Assembly: GCA_033819885.1 (NCBI GenBank)
Contig: JAQYUZ010000004.1
Location: forward strand, 124,001 to 188,000
Length of the DNA stretch: 64,000 bases
Direction: 5' to 3'
Source of the DNA: Microbotryomycetes sp. JL201
Lineage: Eukaryota > Basidiomycota > Microbotryomycetes
Shown here: one piece after another, positions 35,309 through 48,206 of the stretch
Numbering within the stretch: the stretch's first letter is position 1
Layout of the letters: each line of letters opens with the position of its first letter
Made by a program: the position numbers and the translations under genes
Notes under the pieces: generated by a model
Told to the model about the DNA's origin: nothing
The model's database searches: none
The model's input: only the letters and a program-made list of their open reading frames with translations

Positions 35309-38300
35309 ATGCAGCCGCACGAGACGCTGGGCCGGCCGCCGATGTCACTCGAGTTTGTTGCGCGGACGCCCACACGCGCGCGCAACATTCACGCACCCAC
35401 CAGCGTGCACAGCAAGCGCACGGTCTCGATCAGCGGCTCCGAATTACTACGCGAAACGACAGCAGCAAAATTGCCCGCAGCGCTCTCGCCGTTTCATGCG
35501 ACGCTGCAAGCACATCTCGCTCGGACGCCATCGCAAGCGCATGCACGAGACTCAGACTCGCCACACACATTCACCGTCCTCAGCGCTTGGAAAGAGAATC
35601 TGCCTGTAACGCTCACAGCTTCGTCGTCATCACAAGATGCAGATGGCAACAGCTCGCCACGAGCAGAACGACACAGGCAGCGACGGTCGATCAGGGTCAC
35701 ATTCAGCGACACGCCGCTCAGGTCCGCAATGTCGTCTCCTCGGCACAAGGCACAGCGACGCTTCCATCCGTATCCAAACACCCACGGACCGCTCAGCTCT
35801 AGCTCGATCAACCTCGACTCGCCACCATCCTCCTCAACGCTGGCCAGCTCGCCCCCGGCCGGGCAGGGCGACCATCACAAGCTAGTCAAGCACAAAACAC
35901 TTGCCAGGCTTAAGCCGAGCAGCGACGACGACGACGACGACGACGACGATAATACGACTAGCGACGACGAAGAGGACGAATTCACGGTCGAAGCAATGCT
36001 ATTGTCCGAAGAGCAGATCGCCGCGAGTCCGGCTCGACTGAAGACGAAGCGAGCTCTACATGCGGACGGTACCCTGTCGACACCGACACACGGGCCAACA
36101 GCGCCAAGCTCTGCTCCGGTGCCGCCTCGAAGCATTCTTAAGCGAAGAGAATCAACAACGCCGATTAAACTCGCAAGAACCGCCGCGGAAGGAAGTTTAC
36201 GCAATGCACGGCGTAAGCACGCTCCGAGTTTCGACTACGAGCGCCAAGACGCTGTCGCGGATCAACCGACCGTGTCCAGAGCGAGAACGTCTGCGGGCGG
36301 TCGAGAGGCATCTGCCGGCGGTTCCTCTAGCTCGCATATTACCCTCCGGGCAGGTCAAAGAGCTGCTTCTCGCCAAATCGTTGACCACGGCAACACTGAG
36401 GGCAATGGGGACGACGATGATGGCGATCGGCGGAGCCGCCGCCCTCGAGAAGGTCGGATTGTGTGGGACATTCGCGACACTGACCCGGTTAACTATGAGT
36501 CTCCATTGCGCGTCCTGAAAGCATCGCTCAGGCCGTTATCCGACGCTCAGACTCCGCGCCGCAATCGATCAGACTTGCCGGAGATGGCGCCGCCGTTCCT
36601 AGTCCGCCATCTGTCGCCAAGCAAACGCTCGATGCCACAATTGCACGACATGGCAGTTCAAACACCGTCCTCTTCCAAGCACTTCCTTCCCCCGAGTCTG
36701 GGAGACATTGAAGCGGCCTACGCTCGCATCTGTCGCACGACAGTACGCATTCCCAATGCCATTCCGGCAGACGCGCCAGTTTTTGAGCCGGTGCGCAAGT
36801 ACAGACAAACACTTCTGGAATGTCTCGAGCGAGATCTAGCCAACATTGTCAACTTTTCTGCCTGGACTCAGACCTCGGCTCGATCAGATCGAGACTCGTC
36901 ACCCACACCTTTGCAAGCAGGGCAGACGAAGAGCGCATTATCAGGCGAACACCTGCGTCGTCTCAAAGACGAGCTGGCTATCGCCCAAGTCGCGATCAAG
37001 ACGTGCGCAGCTCTCTTCTCGCGTCAGCAGACTTTGACCCTCTTTCAAAGTGAGTAGGTCGCCAAGCGTGTTTTCAGACAAGCGCTCACGGCCTTTCCGG
37101 TCCAGGCTCAGAGCTCAACGCCGTCGTGCGTTCAATATTGGCGGTCTCCTCGTGCAGTGACGCATCGTTGCTCGTTCGAAAGGACTTATTTCCGTTCGTC
37201 AGCTGGTTTCTCGCCGTGCAGACACTGCCACCTGCGATGATCCGCAAAAATCTACCCGGCGCCATTCGATCGTTGGTCATTTGCCTGAGCACGAAAGACA
37301 AGCTTTGTCAAAACCAAAACCTTGGCGCGCAAGCAGCTGCGGCGCTCATCAAGCAACATCCGAAGCAGATGCTCGAGCAGGCAAGTATATGGCTCAAACC
37401 GCTTCTTGCTGGGCTATGGGATGCGGGCAAGCGAACAGAAATCATCAGGGCGAGGACACTCGAAGCACTGAGCGAAGTGGCAGCCATCTTAGGAAGCAAA
37501 GTCTCCTCCGAGTGGCTCTCTGATCGCGATGACTGGAGAGATACGATATCAAAGCAGCTTCTGGTCAGTGCACCCGGCCCATGGTCTAAATGCCGACCCC
37601 TTTGACGCTCTCAATTTCTACAGGAGGTGTTTCACGATATCCCAATTGGCGCCGTGGAAGGGTTCACGAATTTGGATCTTCTCGTGGCCCAATTCAAAGC
37701 TGGCATCAAGGGGACCAGAGTTTCTGCCAACGATGGTGAGCTTGCGCTTTGGCATATCTGTCGTGTCGTGCTCACTATCTCATCGGACATCAGTCACTTG
37801 GGCAAGTTTGCATACTTTTCTTTCGATCCTTCCTGTCCTTCTCGGTGCTCGATTCCGCCGCCTGAACGAAAAGGGAATCACCCCTTACGTCGAATTGCTG
37901 AGCCTGTTCAGCGACTCTACGACACCGAGTCTGTGGCACTTGATGTCGGGTCTCGCATGGAGCCATGCTGCGTACGCCTTTTTCCTCGTCCCACCATCTA
38001 CGGCGTCTGGCAGTCCTGTACCCAGACACTGGCTATTCAGACATGACCAGAAGAGGCTCAACGTGCTGTTCAACATATTCAATCATCGACGCCTGCCCAC
38101 AGGCGAGCTGGGTGCGAACGGCCCGCACGCGGCATTGCACGAAGCAAACTCGCATGTCGTTGGGCACTTGCTAGCCGGAATCAGTGCTGGCCTTTCGATC
38201 TTGCTCGGAGCTGCCGATGCAGAGACGCCAAAGAACGATTCTTTCCTCAATCACCTCGACACAGTATTCTCGAATGCTTTAGCGCCGGAGATCCGTCACG

Positions 38301-41086
38301 CTGCTGCCAGCCCGCTGTCGAACGCGAAAATTCTCGCGCTTGCTGTACTGGCAGCTATCGTTGCACCACATCCGGAATCGCCAAATCTGACTACCATCGA
38401 AATCCTCGTAAACAAGGCGCTTTTCGAGGGGATCATTGCAAAGGCTAGCACGCCGGATGTTGCTCAACAATTGACGAGAGAAGCTGTTGCTGCTTCTGTT
38501 CAGCCTGAGCAAGTTCCGACATGGGGTAGTGCTTGGATCGTATCACGAGTGAATTTATTGGTCAATCTCCTGAAGGAGCTCGGTTTGGAATATGAGCCGC
38601 CGGAATCAGTAAGTGGACTGCGAGGGGTTTCAATATGTCATTCCTAACTCGCGGAACGGGCAGGACGCAATCTGTCTCGTATGGACCAACCTGTTTGCAA
38701 CATTTGCGCAAGCGAAATCAGAGGACAATTACTTGCTCACTATGATCGTTGGCGTCAATGACATATTGAAAAATTCGACCAATCAACGGCAGCACGACCT
38801 ATCTATGCGAATCTACCGTCAGTTCGAACAGACTTTCGCTTCCGACGCCAGAATCCAACACTCAAAGGATCACGGCGTCCGCTGTGAGTCTGCATTCATT
38901 TGCGAGTCAATGTGGACGTCTCTGACAAAATTTTGACAAAGCTGCTTACCACAATACCCTAATGAGAGGCCGGCTGGCGGACCGGACTCACTGCTGGTCG
39001 CAGAATGAAATCCTAATCGCTCTCACCAGTTCTCGCAAGCTCGAACTGGAACCCGATGTTCGTCTCAGTCTGAACTTAGCTTGCTCTCGTTTCTTTTCTG
39101 AGCAGCAAATCAAGGATCGCGCTGTGATTGACTTGGCCTGTGCAACAGGTTCGTCCGGTCTCCCACTCTCTTAGCGCAAACGATTTCTGACACTTTGTGT
39201 TAGCCGAGTCCTGGGCTCGTAGCTTGGACGAAACTGCGTTGAACGGTGACGATCTCCGCGAGATAGCTCGCTTTGTATCGCTCAACCCGACCTGTTTGTG
39301 AGGGGTCTACAGTCATTGTCATGCCGAAGAACGCTGCGCTAACTCTGGCCTTGGGCTAGGCACCAATCATCGTGGTCATCCCTTGGCCGGAAGCTCGTCG
39401 ATGGGATCGCTGAGCGCGCCGCAGAGCCTACGTTGCTGCAAGAGTCCCTCTCAAGCATGCTCACACCCCTCACAGATCCTGACGTGTAAGTTTCAGCGGC
39501 GCGTCTGAGAGCAGCTATCCTGACGAAGTCCGGGCGCGCATCTTAGGATCATACCTTTCTTCTCGTTTCTGCTACGCTACTCTCAGCACGTCAAAGAGGA
39601 GCACCAAGCTGCTCTTGCTGCGGTGGTCGTTAACTATATCTACCAACTCGCGGTCAAACCAATGTCGAGCACGATTCCAGCAGTAGAAAAAATGCTCGAA
39701 CTCTGCAGCCTGAAGCAGGTGCGCGCGCATGTCGAACGTCGGTTGTCAACCGCTGACCTGATCCGCGATCCGCAGCTCGCTGTGCTTTACCCGGACGTTC
39801 TGAAAGCGCTCGAGCCGAGCACAGGCAGCTCTCAAGAGGATCTGGACCGCATCATGCCTGTTCTGAAGCAGATCAACAGACTCGCAGAAGGCGAACACGC
39901 GTCGCCGACTTGCTTTGGCGCGTTGATCACGTTCTGGGCGGCGAAGTTTGACGGCAGATTGCAGGAAGTGCCACCAGGGTTGGTCGACGTTTTGTGGCTG
40001 GCCCAAAAGATGTCTGGCTTTGAGCTGCAAATTCCGGTTGAAGATACTCAGAGCATGTCTCAGCCTGCTGGGTTTCGTTCAGAGAGCTACGAGTCGGATC
40101 GGCCGCGACCAGCTCAAAAGCTTGGATCCGTTCAAAGTGAGCTTGTGCTGATCCACCGCATTATCATTGATCCTGACGGAGGTGCCCGCTCAAAGCCTCA
40201 GTTCCGGCAGCCTCCTCTTCGACGACGGCTCGGCGACAATTCAGCGGATACGAAGCCGAAGCTGACGTGTCCCAAACCGAAACTGGCGTAGCGCCATCCG
40301 CTTCAACTGCTGAGCCTGCTGCTCGTCTCTTCGTTCCGCCTTCGCCCTCTATGCGTCCGCCAGAGCAGGCACACGCAGCTGACAAAAGTCCAAGCGTTCA
40401 AGAAGAAACGCCCCGCTCGGTCGAATTAGCCCGGGTTAGGGCTTCCCTCGCCAACATGGCTGCTGCTGCACCATCTAAATCGGCTGGATGTACGCCGGCG
40501 CAACAGCAAGAGGTGGACGTCACGGAAGGCGACTTGAGTTTGTCGTTAGAGTCGAGTCGAGAATCGAGTCCGGCAGTTTCAGCGTCGCTGTCTATCGGTA
40601 AGCGCACGCGGGGCGTTTGCTTGCACACAGTCGCTGAACACTTCATGAACGTTGCTCGCGATGCAGGTCAGCGGCGCGGTACAAGGGGCAAGAAGCGAGC
40701 GCGATCGGACGATTCTCCATCTCGTTCGCGATCGAATTCGCCAAGTGTCCAACGTGTTTCAGATGATGCTTCTGCGCGCGAAGCGAAGCGATGCAAGGAA
40801 ACAAGCTGCAGCCGTAAGCTGTTTTCCGACTTTTGACAGGTTGCCCCGAACGTTAATCTTGATTGACGTGTTTGCAGCGGTGGCATCCGATGTCGAGACT
40901 GGCTCGCCATCTGCATCGCCGACAACTATGCGCCACGAAGAGACGCTTCGAAACTTGTTTGCGATGCCCGTCGAGACGGTTGTTCGTACGGCCAAGCGTG
41001 TCGGTGGCTCGCCTGGCATCCATCGCTTCCTCGAACTCGGGGAGGCGGCTAAGAAATACTTCACAGCGCGGTCCAAATCAAATTAA
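35309..41086 (+). CDS. RIF1: Telomere and replication-timing factor RIF1
   Basis: A very long multi-exon gene (roughly 1,700 residues). A disordered basic N-terminal region of about 450 residues is followed by the Rif1 N-terminal HEAT array (DLFPFVSWFLAVQTLPPAMI, LGAQAAAALIKQHPKQMLEQ, TRTLEALSE-like helices) and a disordered Ser-rich tail with basic patches (RGTRGKKRARSDD), ending GIHRFLELGEAAKKYF. The disordered start carries both PP1-docking motifs: RVxF type IRVTF at 128-132 and SILK at 275-278, in the same order as in budding-yeast Rif1, plus a run of nine Asp (206-214). Rif1 brings PP1 to origins to oppose DDK and acts at telomeres and double-strand breaks. Family call rests on the HEAT region and the docking motifs. 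Confidence 0.85.
35924..35950 (+). repeat. GAC triplet repeat coding for poly-Asp in RIF1
   Basis: Eight GAC triplets and one GAT in a row code for nine Asp in the acidic linker between the RVxF and SILK motifs. Such a run is prone to length change. Confidence 0.9.
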
Positions 41087-41236
41087 CCTCGGTCATTACC
41101 TCTATCCGACCTATTCTTTGCTGTTGTTCTGTTGTTGTCAATACCATTTATTGAACCACGTGTGCCGTCGGTCCGACCACCCCGCATTTCGCATTGAGCT
41201 CGGGCGGGTTTTCTTGCTCTCTAACTGAACTGCACA

Positions 41237-43647
41237 ATGCCGTCTACGTGAGCGTTGGGACATGCAATAGGGTGTGAGCGCCTGCTCTGACGTCCCAATG
41301 CTGTCGTGCAGGCGTCCCTTCGCAAAATGGATTCAAGACAACCAAGATAAGCTCGTCGAGCGCCTCGCCGAGGCTGTCGCCATCCCATCCGTGTCGGTAA
41401 GTCAGACCTGGGTGGTGCATCAGAAATAATCTGCTCCCACTGATGACGTCCGACTGCATCTGTGACGTGCAGGGCGATGCCAAGTATCGCCCGGAAGTCC
41501 ACCGGATGGGCGCATGGCTGCAGGGCGAGCTCGAAAAGCTCGGCGTCGAGTGAGTCGTACTCTTATCACCGCTTCCAAGGCGGATAGCTGCCAGGGATGC
41601 ATTCGTGGCGTTGCGATGACGCAATGGGTGCCGCTGCGATAACGCTGTCTCTCACGACCGCCAACGGCAACAGAACAGGCTCTAATACAACAGTTGCTCC
41701 TCCAGGGTTCGCTCAGTGCCCCTCGGCAAGCAAAATCTCGACGGCCAGGTAGTCGACTTGCCACCAGTCTTGCTTGGACAACTCGGCTCTGATCCCAAAA
41801 AGAAGACGATCCTCGTCTACGGTGCGTGGTTGTCTGTCTTCTCGTGAAATCTACGACCTTACATGCACTCCTGTAGGCCATTATGATGTCCAGCCTGTGA
41901 GTTTGGCTTCACCGAAACAAACGTCACGTGGCGCTGACTCACCTTCTTGTGCAAACGCTTCTTCAGGCCCTCAAGTCCGATGGATGGGGCACAGAGCCTT
42001 TCGAGCTTGTCGACGACAAAAAGACCGGTCGCTTGTACGGCCGAGGCTCGTCAGATGACAAAGGCCCAATTCTGGGCTGGCTCAACGTCATTCAGGCTCA
42101 TCAGGCCACCGGCACCGAGCTCCCAGTCAATCTGAAGATGTGCTTCGAGGGCATGGAAGAGAGCGGATCTGATGGACTCGAGGCTGTTGTCGTTGAAGAG
42201 TCTCAAAAATTGTTCAAGGACGTTGACGCTGTTTGCATTTCGTGAGTTAGCCTGCACGACATTCCGCGAACATTCTCTGATCATTTTTGACATCAGTGAC
42301 AACTACTGGCTCGTATGTAGTGCAGTCTGCCCATGTTAGGTTTCGAACTGACCGCAAGTTTCATGTCAGGGCACGACGTCGCCTTGCTTGAGTAAGCCTC
42401 TATCTTAGGTGGCTGAGTTGTTTCCTGCTCATGTGTTCTGGTAGCCTATGGCCTTCGAGGTTTGGCTTACTTCCAGGTGACTGTGTCGGGACCTGGAGCG
42501 GATTTGCACTCGGGCGTATTTGGCGGAATGGTCCACGGTCAGTGCCCGCCATCTCGGTTTCAAGAGCCCAGCTGACACCTTGCGCAGAACCAATGACCGA
42601 TTTGTTCGCCGTCTTCTCAAAGCTCGTGACTCCTGATGGCAAAATTCTTGTGCCGGGCATTGCAGAGCGCGTTGCTCCTCTCACGCCCGAAGAACGCAAG
42701 CGATATGAAGTCATTGACGTCCAAATTTCTGACTTTGAGCAAGCCGCCGGCGGCAAAGTTACCATTAGTGAAGACAAGGCAGAGACGTTGATGGGCCGCA
42801 TGGTCAGTTGCGCTCCGCGTCACTCAAGGGATTCACGCTGATTTCTACGTCTGCGCTTGTTAGCGGTATCCGAGTAAGCCGCGAAATTACTCATGAGCAA
42901 GGAGTTCCACCTGACTGGGACATACTCAGGTTTGTCCATCCATGGTGTCGAAGGCGCTTTCTCCGCCGCAGGCGCCAAAACGGTCATCCCCGCATCTGTT
43001 CGCGGTAGGTTCTGGTGATTGAGCTCAAAGAATCATTGCTCACACGCTGCTCCACAGGCAAGTTCTCTATCCGCCTTGTTCCTGACTTGACGCCAAAAGA
43101 TGTCAACGAGCTCGTGACGAAGTACTTGAATGAGGAATTCAAAAAGCTCAACTCGAAAAACAAGTTCAAAGTCGAGATGCTGTCTGGAGGCATGCCTTGG
43201 GTCGCTTCCAGTAGGTCTTTCAGCCCTCGGCTGTCTCGACTGCAACGTTGACGTTTCTCCACTCAGTCGACCACTGGAACTTCCAGTCTGGAATCAAGGC
43301 AACAGAGACTGTCTACGGCAAAACGCCCGACTTTACGCGCGAGGGTGGATCCATCCCGTCAGTTGGAGTCGCGGCTGCGCCTTTTTAGGCACGGAAAGAG
43401 GCTGATTGAGCATTGATAGGATCACTTTGACGTTCGCCGATTCGCTTGGCGTCAACGTCATGCTGCTGCCCATGGGTCGTGGCGACGACGGCGCTCACTC
43501 GGTACATTTTGCGATACCAAGCGGGTACAGGTCAAGCTGATCAGTCCGCCTCTGCAGATCAACGAAAAGCTTGATCGTTCCAACTTCATCCAGGGTTCAA
43601 TCTTGCTCGGCGAATACCTGAGCGAGGTGCCAAGCCAGGCCAAATGA
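41237..43647 (+). CDS. DUG1: Cys-Gly metallodipeptidase DUG1 (M20 family)
   Basis: DUG1 splits Cys-Gly in the cytosol and works with Dug2-Dug3 in glutathione breakdown. About ten exons with the M20/CNDP pattern: [31 protein letters not shown] (first metal ligands), [26 protein letters not shown] (catalytic Glu and metal Glu), [13 protein letters not shown] (dimerisation-loop His), and [15 protein letters not shown], then [14 protein letters not shown] with the last metal His. All ligands are in place and the length is normal. The first coding exon is only MPST plus two bases. Confidence 0.95.
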
Positions 43648-43824
43648 AACCGCGTCGCAGAAAAGGCGCATAGTGTCTTCGCAAAAGGCACGATCCACGC
43701 AGCAGCGTATTCTTTTTCGTGGTTGAAATATACAGTATGAGGTAGCACAAGCTCATGGAGCCGTCTGATCTATGCATTTTGACTGAAACATCAAGCCATG
43801 CGCGATGGCTCTCTACTTGACTAT

Positions 43825-45902
43825 TCACAATCTACGATCGAACAAGCTGAGCTGCCTTTCGTCTTCAGACATGCGCCAGCGGTCCGGTGGTGGTGGGGGT
43901 GACGGCGGGTCTGCTGCGGTTGGTTGGAAGAGTCCCGGTCTCGGATGATGTACTGTCTGTCGATCAACGACTGAATCAGAACCAGTTGGAGCGACTTCCG
44001 TTGGCGGTGGCGAGTCGGCCTGAGCCATTGGTAGACCACTAGCAAGGACTCGCGGTGGCGGCAGGGGCGCAGGATAATACCCTCCTGCCGAAAACAATGG
44101 GTAGTGCGCATAGAATGGCGCGGATGCCGCTGGATTACGGTTCTGAGAATCAGAAGGATCCGGCACAGATGATGAGGACGTGGACGGTCGCGTGTCACCT
44201 GAGTTGGAGAGAGGCGCGGGAGGCGGGCTGTATCCATAATATGTTTGAAACGTAGATGGAGGGGCCGACACAGTGTGCCTCCCTAGAGGCGGTGTACGCG
44301 CTGGATTAGGGACGGGAGCGCTGCTAGAGGCGGCAGGCGAATACGAAGATCGCGAGCGGCCAGCGGCTTGTGGCGAATACGGTCGAAAATGAAGATCGTG
44401 CACGGACACTGGTCTTGAGCGAATAGCACCGTCGGACGAGGTAGACGCACGCAATTTTGCCGTTCCATCCGCAAGAGACGAGCTTGATGTGACACGATGC
44501 AACCTCGGCTGAAGGGGCGGCGACGGTGAAGTTCGCATCGGCTGACCGCTCGTGCTCGGTCGCGACAAGAAGCTCTCAGGGCTGCCTGGGTGGACGTTAG
44601 CGTCCGGCTTGCGATGCTCGACGAGGTCGCGCTTCCTTCGAGTCATCAATTCCTTGAGTCGATCGTCACTTGCTGCGATGGGCAAGTGAGACAGGATACT
44701 CGTCGCCCTTGTAGTATATGCAATCAAGTGCATTTTCGTCCCTTGTGAGTCGATCGACGAAAACGATTGCTTCACGAGCGAGTCTTCACCACGCGGCGGC
44801 ACCTCCGTGTAGGTTAGGAAAGGCCCAGACACGCGTGATGCTGTTGTGAGCGGTCGTCAGCAGTGGCGCAACGTGCTGCGACGAGTTGTGTGGGAGAAGC
44901 TTACGACTCCATTTGATGTGGTCTGTCCATCGCCGGATTCCTGCCTCTTCTTCTTCCCACACGAAAACAGCCCCAGGTTTGACGAGTCTGCTGCGCCTTT
45001 TCATGATTCGTCCAGGTCATTGCAAGGAAAAATCGAGACGATGGCAAAATGTCAGCGATGGTTCAATTCACGGACACACACGAGATTTCGATTGCTGTCG
45101 TTAATTTCTGCGAGATCGTCGGTCTTTGAACCTCGAGGTCGGTTCGCTGATTCCCCAGACGGAACTTGGCCGAACGGGCTCATGCCCCGCCTTGCTTCCA
45201 TCTGACGCAAGGCAAGGCTTCGGCGGTCCGATTTTTACTCGTGTGTCATGTCAGCCTGCGCGAGAATATTTTCTCTGGCACGGGTCGCGCCGGGTTTCGG
45301 ATTCGGGCGAGTGCGCCCGCAGAAACTGCGTGATCGCGGTCCTCGCTAGCAATAAATTTCGCGGGTGCCTGAGCGCGCTGGCGCTTGTCCGCATAGCGTC
45401 CGGAACGATAGCAGTGGGTAGTTTGGTCGCATGTCGAATGCACATTGCAATCGCTTGACCCGCAGGAACGCGTTGCACGATAGCTCGCGCCGCGCTGTTC
45501 CTGAATCGCCAGGGCCGCGTAGGTGATAGAAGCCAGCTAGAAACTCACTCGTCATCGGTCAAGCGCCGGGTCACTCGCGGAAGATACTGGCATGGAAAAT
45601 TGGGTGTCAGCTTTCTCGTGACATTGCGAGAAAAGCTTCCGAATACGTAATGCACAGACCAATTACTCACACCTGCCTTGCACGCGTCGATAATCGCGTG
45701 AGCTTCTCGTGCGGTGCTGAGCGTGCCGTAATAGGAATCTGTTGAGCGATGGGAGCGATCTCGAGTGCAGTCAGCGGACTGAAACCAGCTCCGGGTTTGA
45801 TCTGTTGTGCCAGTAGGTCTACATGTCGTCGAGGGACTGATCAGACAACTCACGTCCGCCCGCAACGACTGGCGCCTGGCGCTCGCCCGTGACCTCTACC
45901 AT
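43825..45902 (-). CDS. WOPR-domain transcription factor (Gti1/Pac2/Wor1 family)
   Basis: WOPR proteins are fungal DNA-binding master regulators of morphology and host-related gene sets. Spliced exons rebuild the two-part domain: SYYGTLSTAREAHAIIDAC, GYLPRVTRRLTDDE, then RLVKPGAVFVWEEEEAGI, RRWTDHIKWSPSRVSGPF, LTYTEV and LVKQSFSS, MHLIAYTT. The start (MVEVTGERQAPV at 45902) is a small exon before a CTGAC-bearing intron. The C-terminal 230 residues are Pro/Ser-rich and disordered, with YYGYSPPPAP and a PPPPP run. A 558-nt intron (44991-45548) cuts the domain, about nine times the usual size here. Target genes unknown. Confidence 0.88.
44991..45548 (-). other. Unusually long intron inside the WOPR domain
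   Basis: The donor GTGAGT follows LTDDE and the acceptor GGCGCAG precedes the exon RLVKPGAVFVW. At 558 nt it is far above the usual 50-110 nt. I see no extra exon in it that fits the domain; it may hold a regulatory or RNA element. Confidence 0.65.
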
Positions 45903-46883
45903 TCAAGCTGTGGGTCTTGGAGGCCACCTTGGACTAGCTATTCATCCGTTAGCGCTGTCCAAGGGGCGCGCGGACCAAGCTGCTCGGTATTCGTTCGGTA
46001 GAAGCGGGACGAGCAAAGGGGATGATCCTCGCCTTCTGTCAGCTCGCAGCGCAATCTTTTTGTTTGCTGCGCGCGATGGAATTTGCCATGCGTGGTGCTC
46101 AGGTGTGAGTCCTTCAAGCTCGTTTTCGTTTATAACCAGAGGTACATGCACATGTGTAATTATACGCACAACCTGTTGAGCCCCACACGCCGCAAGCCTA
46201 AACGTTGAAGCGTCCAAGCGACCCGGAATGTTTATTGTTGCACATGGTCGACGCAACGTTTTGCTGCAGTGGGTCCGACAACAGGAAACCATAGAACTCG
46301 TTATCAATCGTGACGGTTGCAGATACCGGACAGCGACTGTACGAGTTCAGCTTCGGCAACTGTCAATGACCGACGCAGTCTAGCTTCTTTTTGCTGTTGA
46401 GCTTGACGCAGGGCGAAGCACGAGCACAAACGAATACGAGCAAGGACGCGTACGCGTCACGATGACGCTTGTGCGTTGTCGTACACATGTTCAACGAATT
46501 CTCGGTCCCCGAGCGAGCTCAGCGGATGCAGCATTGAAGCAGCGTAGGGCGCAATCATGCTTTGCACCCTGTCGGCTTCATTTTTTTTCTGGGCAAGCAA
46601 TCGGGATCGACAAGTCTATTTCGGCGAGAGCTCTCGCATTCTCACTCGACAGCGTCAAGCACACCCGAATTATAGTGCCGCGTGTGCGCTTTGGCGAGAC
46701 GTTTCCTGATTGTCAAAAGTCAGGATCATTTCCGTGCTTTTCCTGAGGTTTTCTGCTCAGCGGCCTCGTGCAAGCACACGCTGCTAGTAATTGAATGACA
46801 TTCAGACACGACTGACTAAATGTCTGACGTAGCTGCACCACATCTTTGGAGAGCACGATTGAAAGTTGAAGAGACTGTTCATT
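45903..46883. promoter_or_regulatory. Long WOPR promoter region with a 14-bp palindrome
   Basis: This 981-bp gap lies between the WOPR start and the stop of the short-chain dehydrogenase, so it is mainly WOPR promoter and leader. It contains the perfect palindrome GACGCGTACGCGTC at 46445-46458, two abutting ACGCGT boxes. No convincing gene: minus-strand ORF 45942-46307 looks random. A pyrimidine run near 46580 is unremarkable. Confidence 0.45.
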
Positions 46884-48085
46884 CTATTGCCGATGGATCA
46901 TTTGCGCAGCGGCCTGGCCATTCGGGAAAACGAGCACGTCTGCAATATTGACGTGTTCTGATCGAAAATAACAGTCAGCAGACTCACGGCGCGAGAACAT
47001 ATCCGACTCACCTGGACGACTAGCCGCCCAGACAATCTCTTCGGCAATGTCGGCAGCCACGAGGGGTTGGATTCCCTTGTATACTTGCGCAGCCTTGTCC
47101 TTGTCACCGCGGAAACGGGTCACCGAGAATTCGGTTTCGACCAAACCTGGCGAAAAAAGCTCAGTTTTTGTTCGAGATCGCCAGTGAGACAATTACCTGG
47201 GCAAATTTGCGTTACTCGAATCGGCGTGTTGTTCATTTCTTTGAAGAGTGAGATGTTGAAGGCCGAGACGGCGTGCTCTGGTGGCAGGATCAATCCGCGG
47301 AGCATACGAAGTACACGTTAGAGGCTCACTAGTTGCGCAATAGATGCTCCCTCCAGGGTACGCCTCTTTGCCTGCAATCGATCCTAGATTGATGATGTGA
47401 CCGCTCTGCTGCTGCTTGAAGACTGGTAGCCTTTGCTAAGCAGGGAAAATCAAAGCATTGGCGTAATGTCGCGACGCACTTTTCACAAAATGCTGCGTCA
47501 GAGCAATTAAGCCAATGACATTCGTGTTGAACATGACATCAATGTCATCGTCTGCGATCTCGCCAACAGTCTCGACACCCTTCACCAAGCCTGCGCTGCG
47601 AGACCTGTCAATTCCAGTCCACTTGTTGTAGCCGACCTCGACATACTTGTTCACCAGAATGTCAATTTTGCTGTCCTTGACGCGATCCACGAACGCCTTG
47701 ATAGCCGCACGGTCCTGCATGTCGACCAGCTCGGTCACCACCTCTCCGCCTTGGCCTGAGCCGCCTTCACGATTCGCAGCTTTCGCCAATTCTGCAGTCT
47801 CCATCAATGCATCCTGCCGACGTGCACAGATGATGAGGTTGGCGCCTGCTCGAGCGAACAAGACAGCCGTTTCGCGACCGATCCCAACTGAAATGAGGAG
47901 CTAGCATCAACTTCAATTATCCCAGACAGGTCGACAGTCGAGAGAGCGTGTCGTGGCCCCTACGCTGAAAGCGGCGCGAAAGTGGGGCCGACGTGCACAG
48001 CTTGATTGTGTCACTTGTGCTTACCAGATGCGCCAGTCACCAGGACACGCTTGCCTGCAAGGCGAGCCGACGAAAAGACCGACAT
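46884..48085 (-). CDS. Short-chain dehydrogenase/reductase (YMR226C-like)
   Basis: Classical SDR of about 270-280 residues: [20 protein letters not shown] (cofactor loop TGxxxGIG), VELVDMQDR-like strand, ILVNNAGLVKG (spliced NNAG), the serine in [15 protein letters not shown], and YCATKHAVSAF (YxxxK), then [13 protein letters not shown]. This pattern fits fungal NADP-dependent 3-hydroxy acid dehydrogenases such as yeast YMR226C/Ydfg; substrate is not certain. The first intron is about 155 nt and cuts the TGxxxGIG motif. The start is 121 bp from the divergent mL46 start. Confidence 0.85.
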
Positions 48086-48206
48086 GTCGCTCGCTGACCA
48101 ACAACACGACGCGAGGTCACCTGACCATTTAAACCATATCACTGAGCACAAATTTTACAGACGACTTGCAGTTGGAAAAACTATTGAAAGGATTGTTTAC
48201 CGACGT

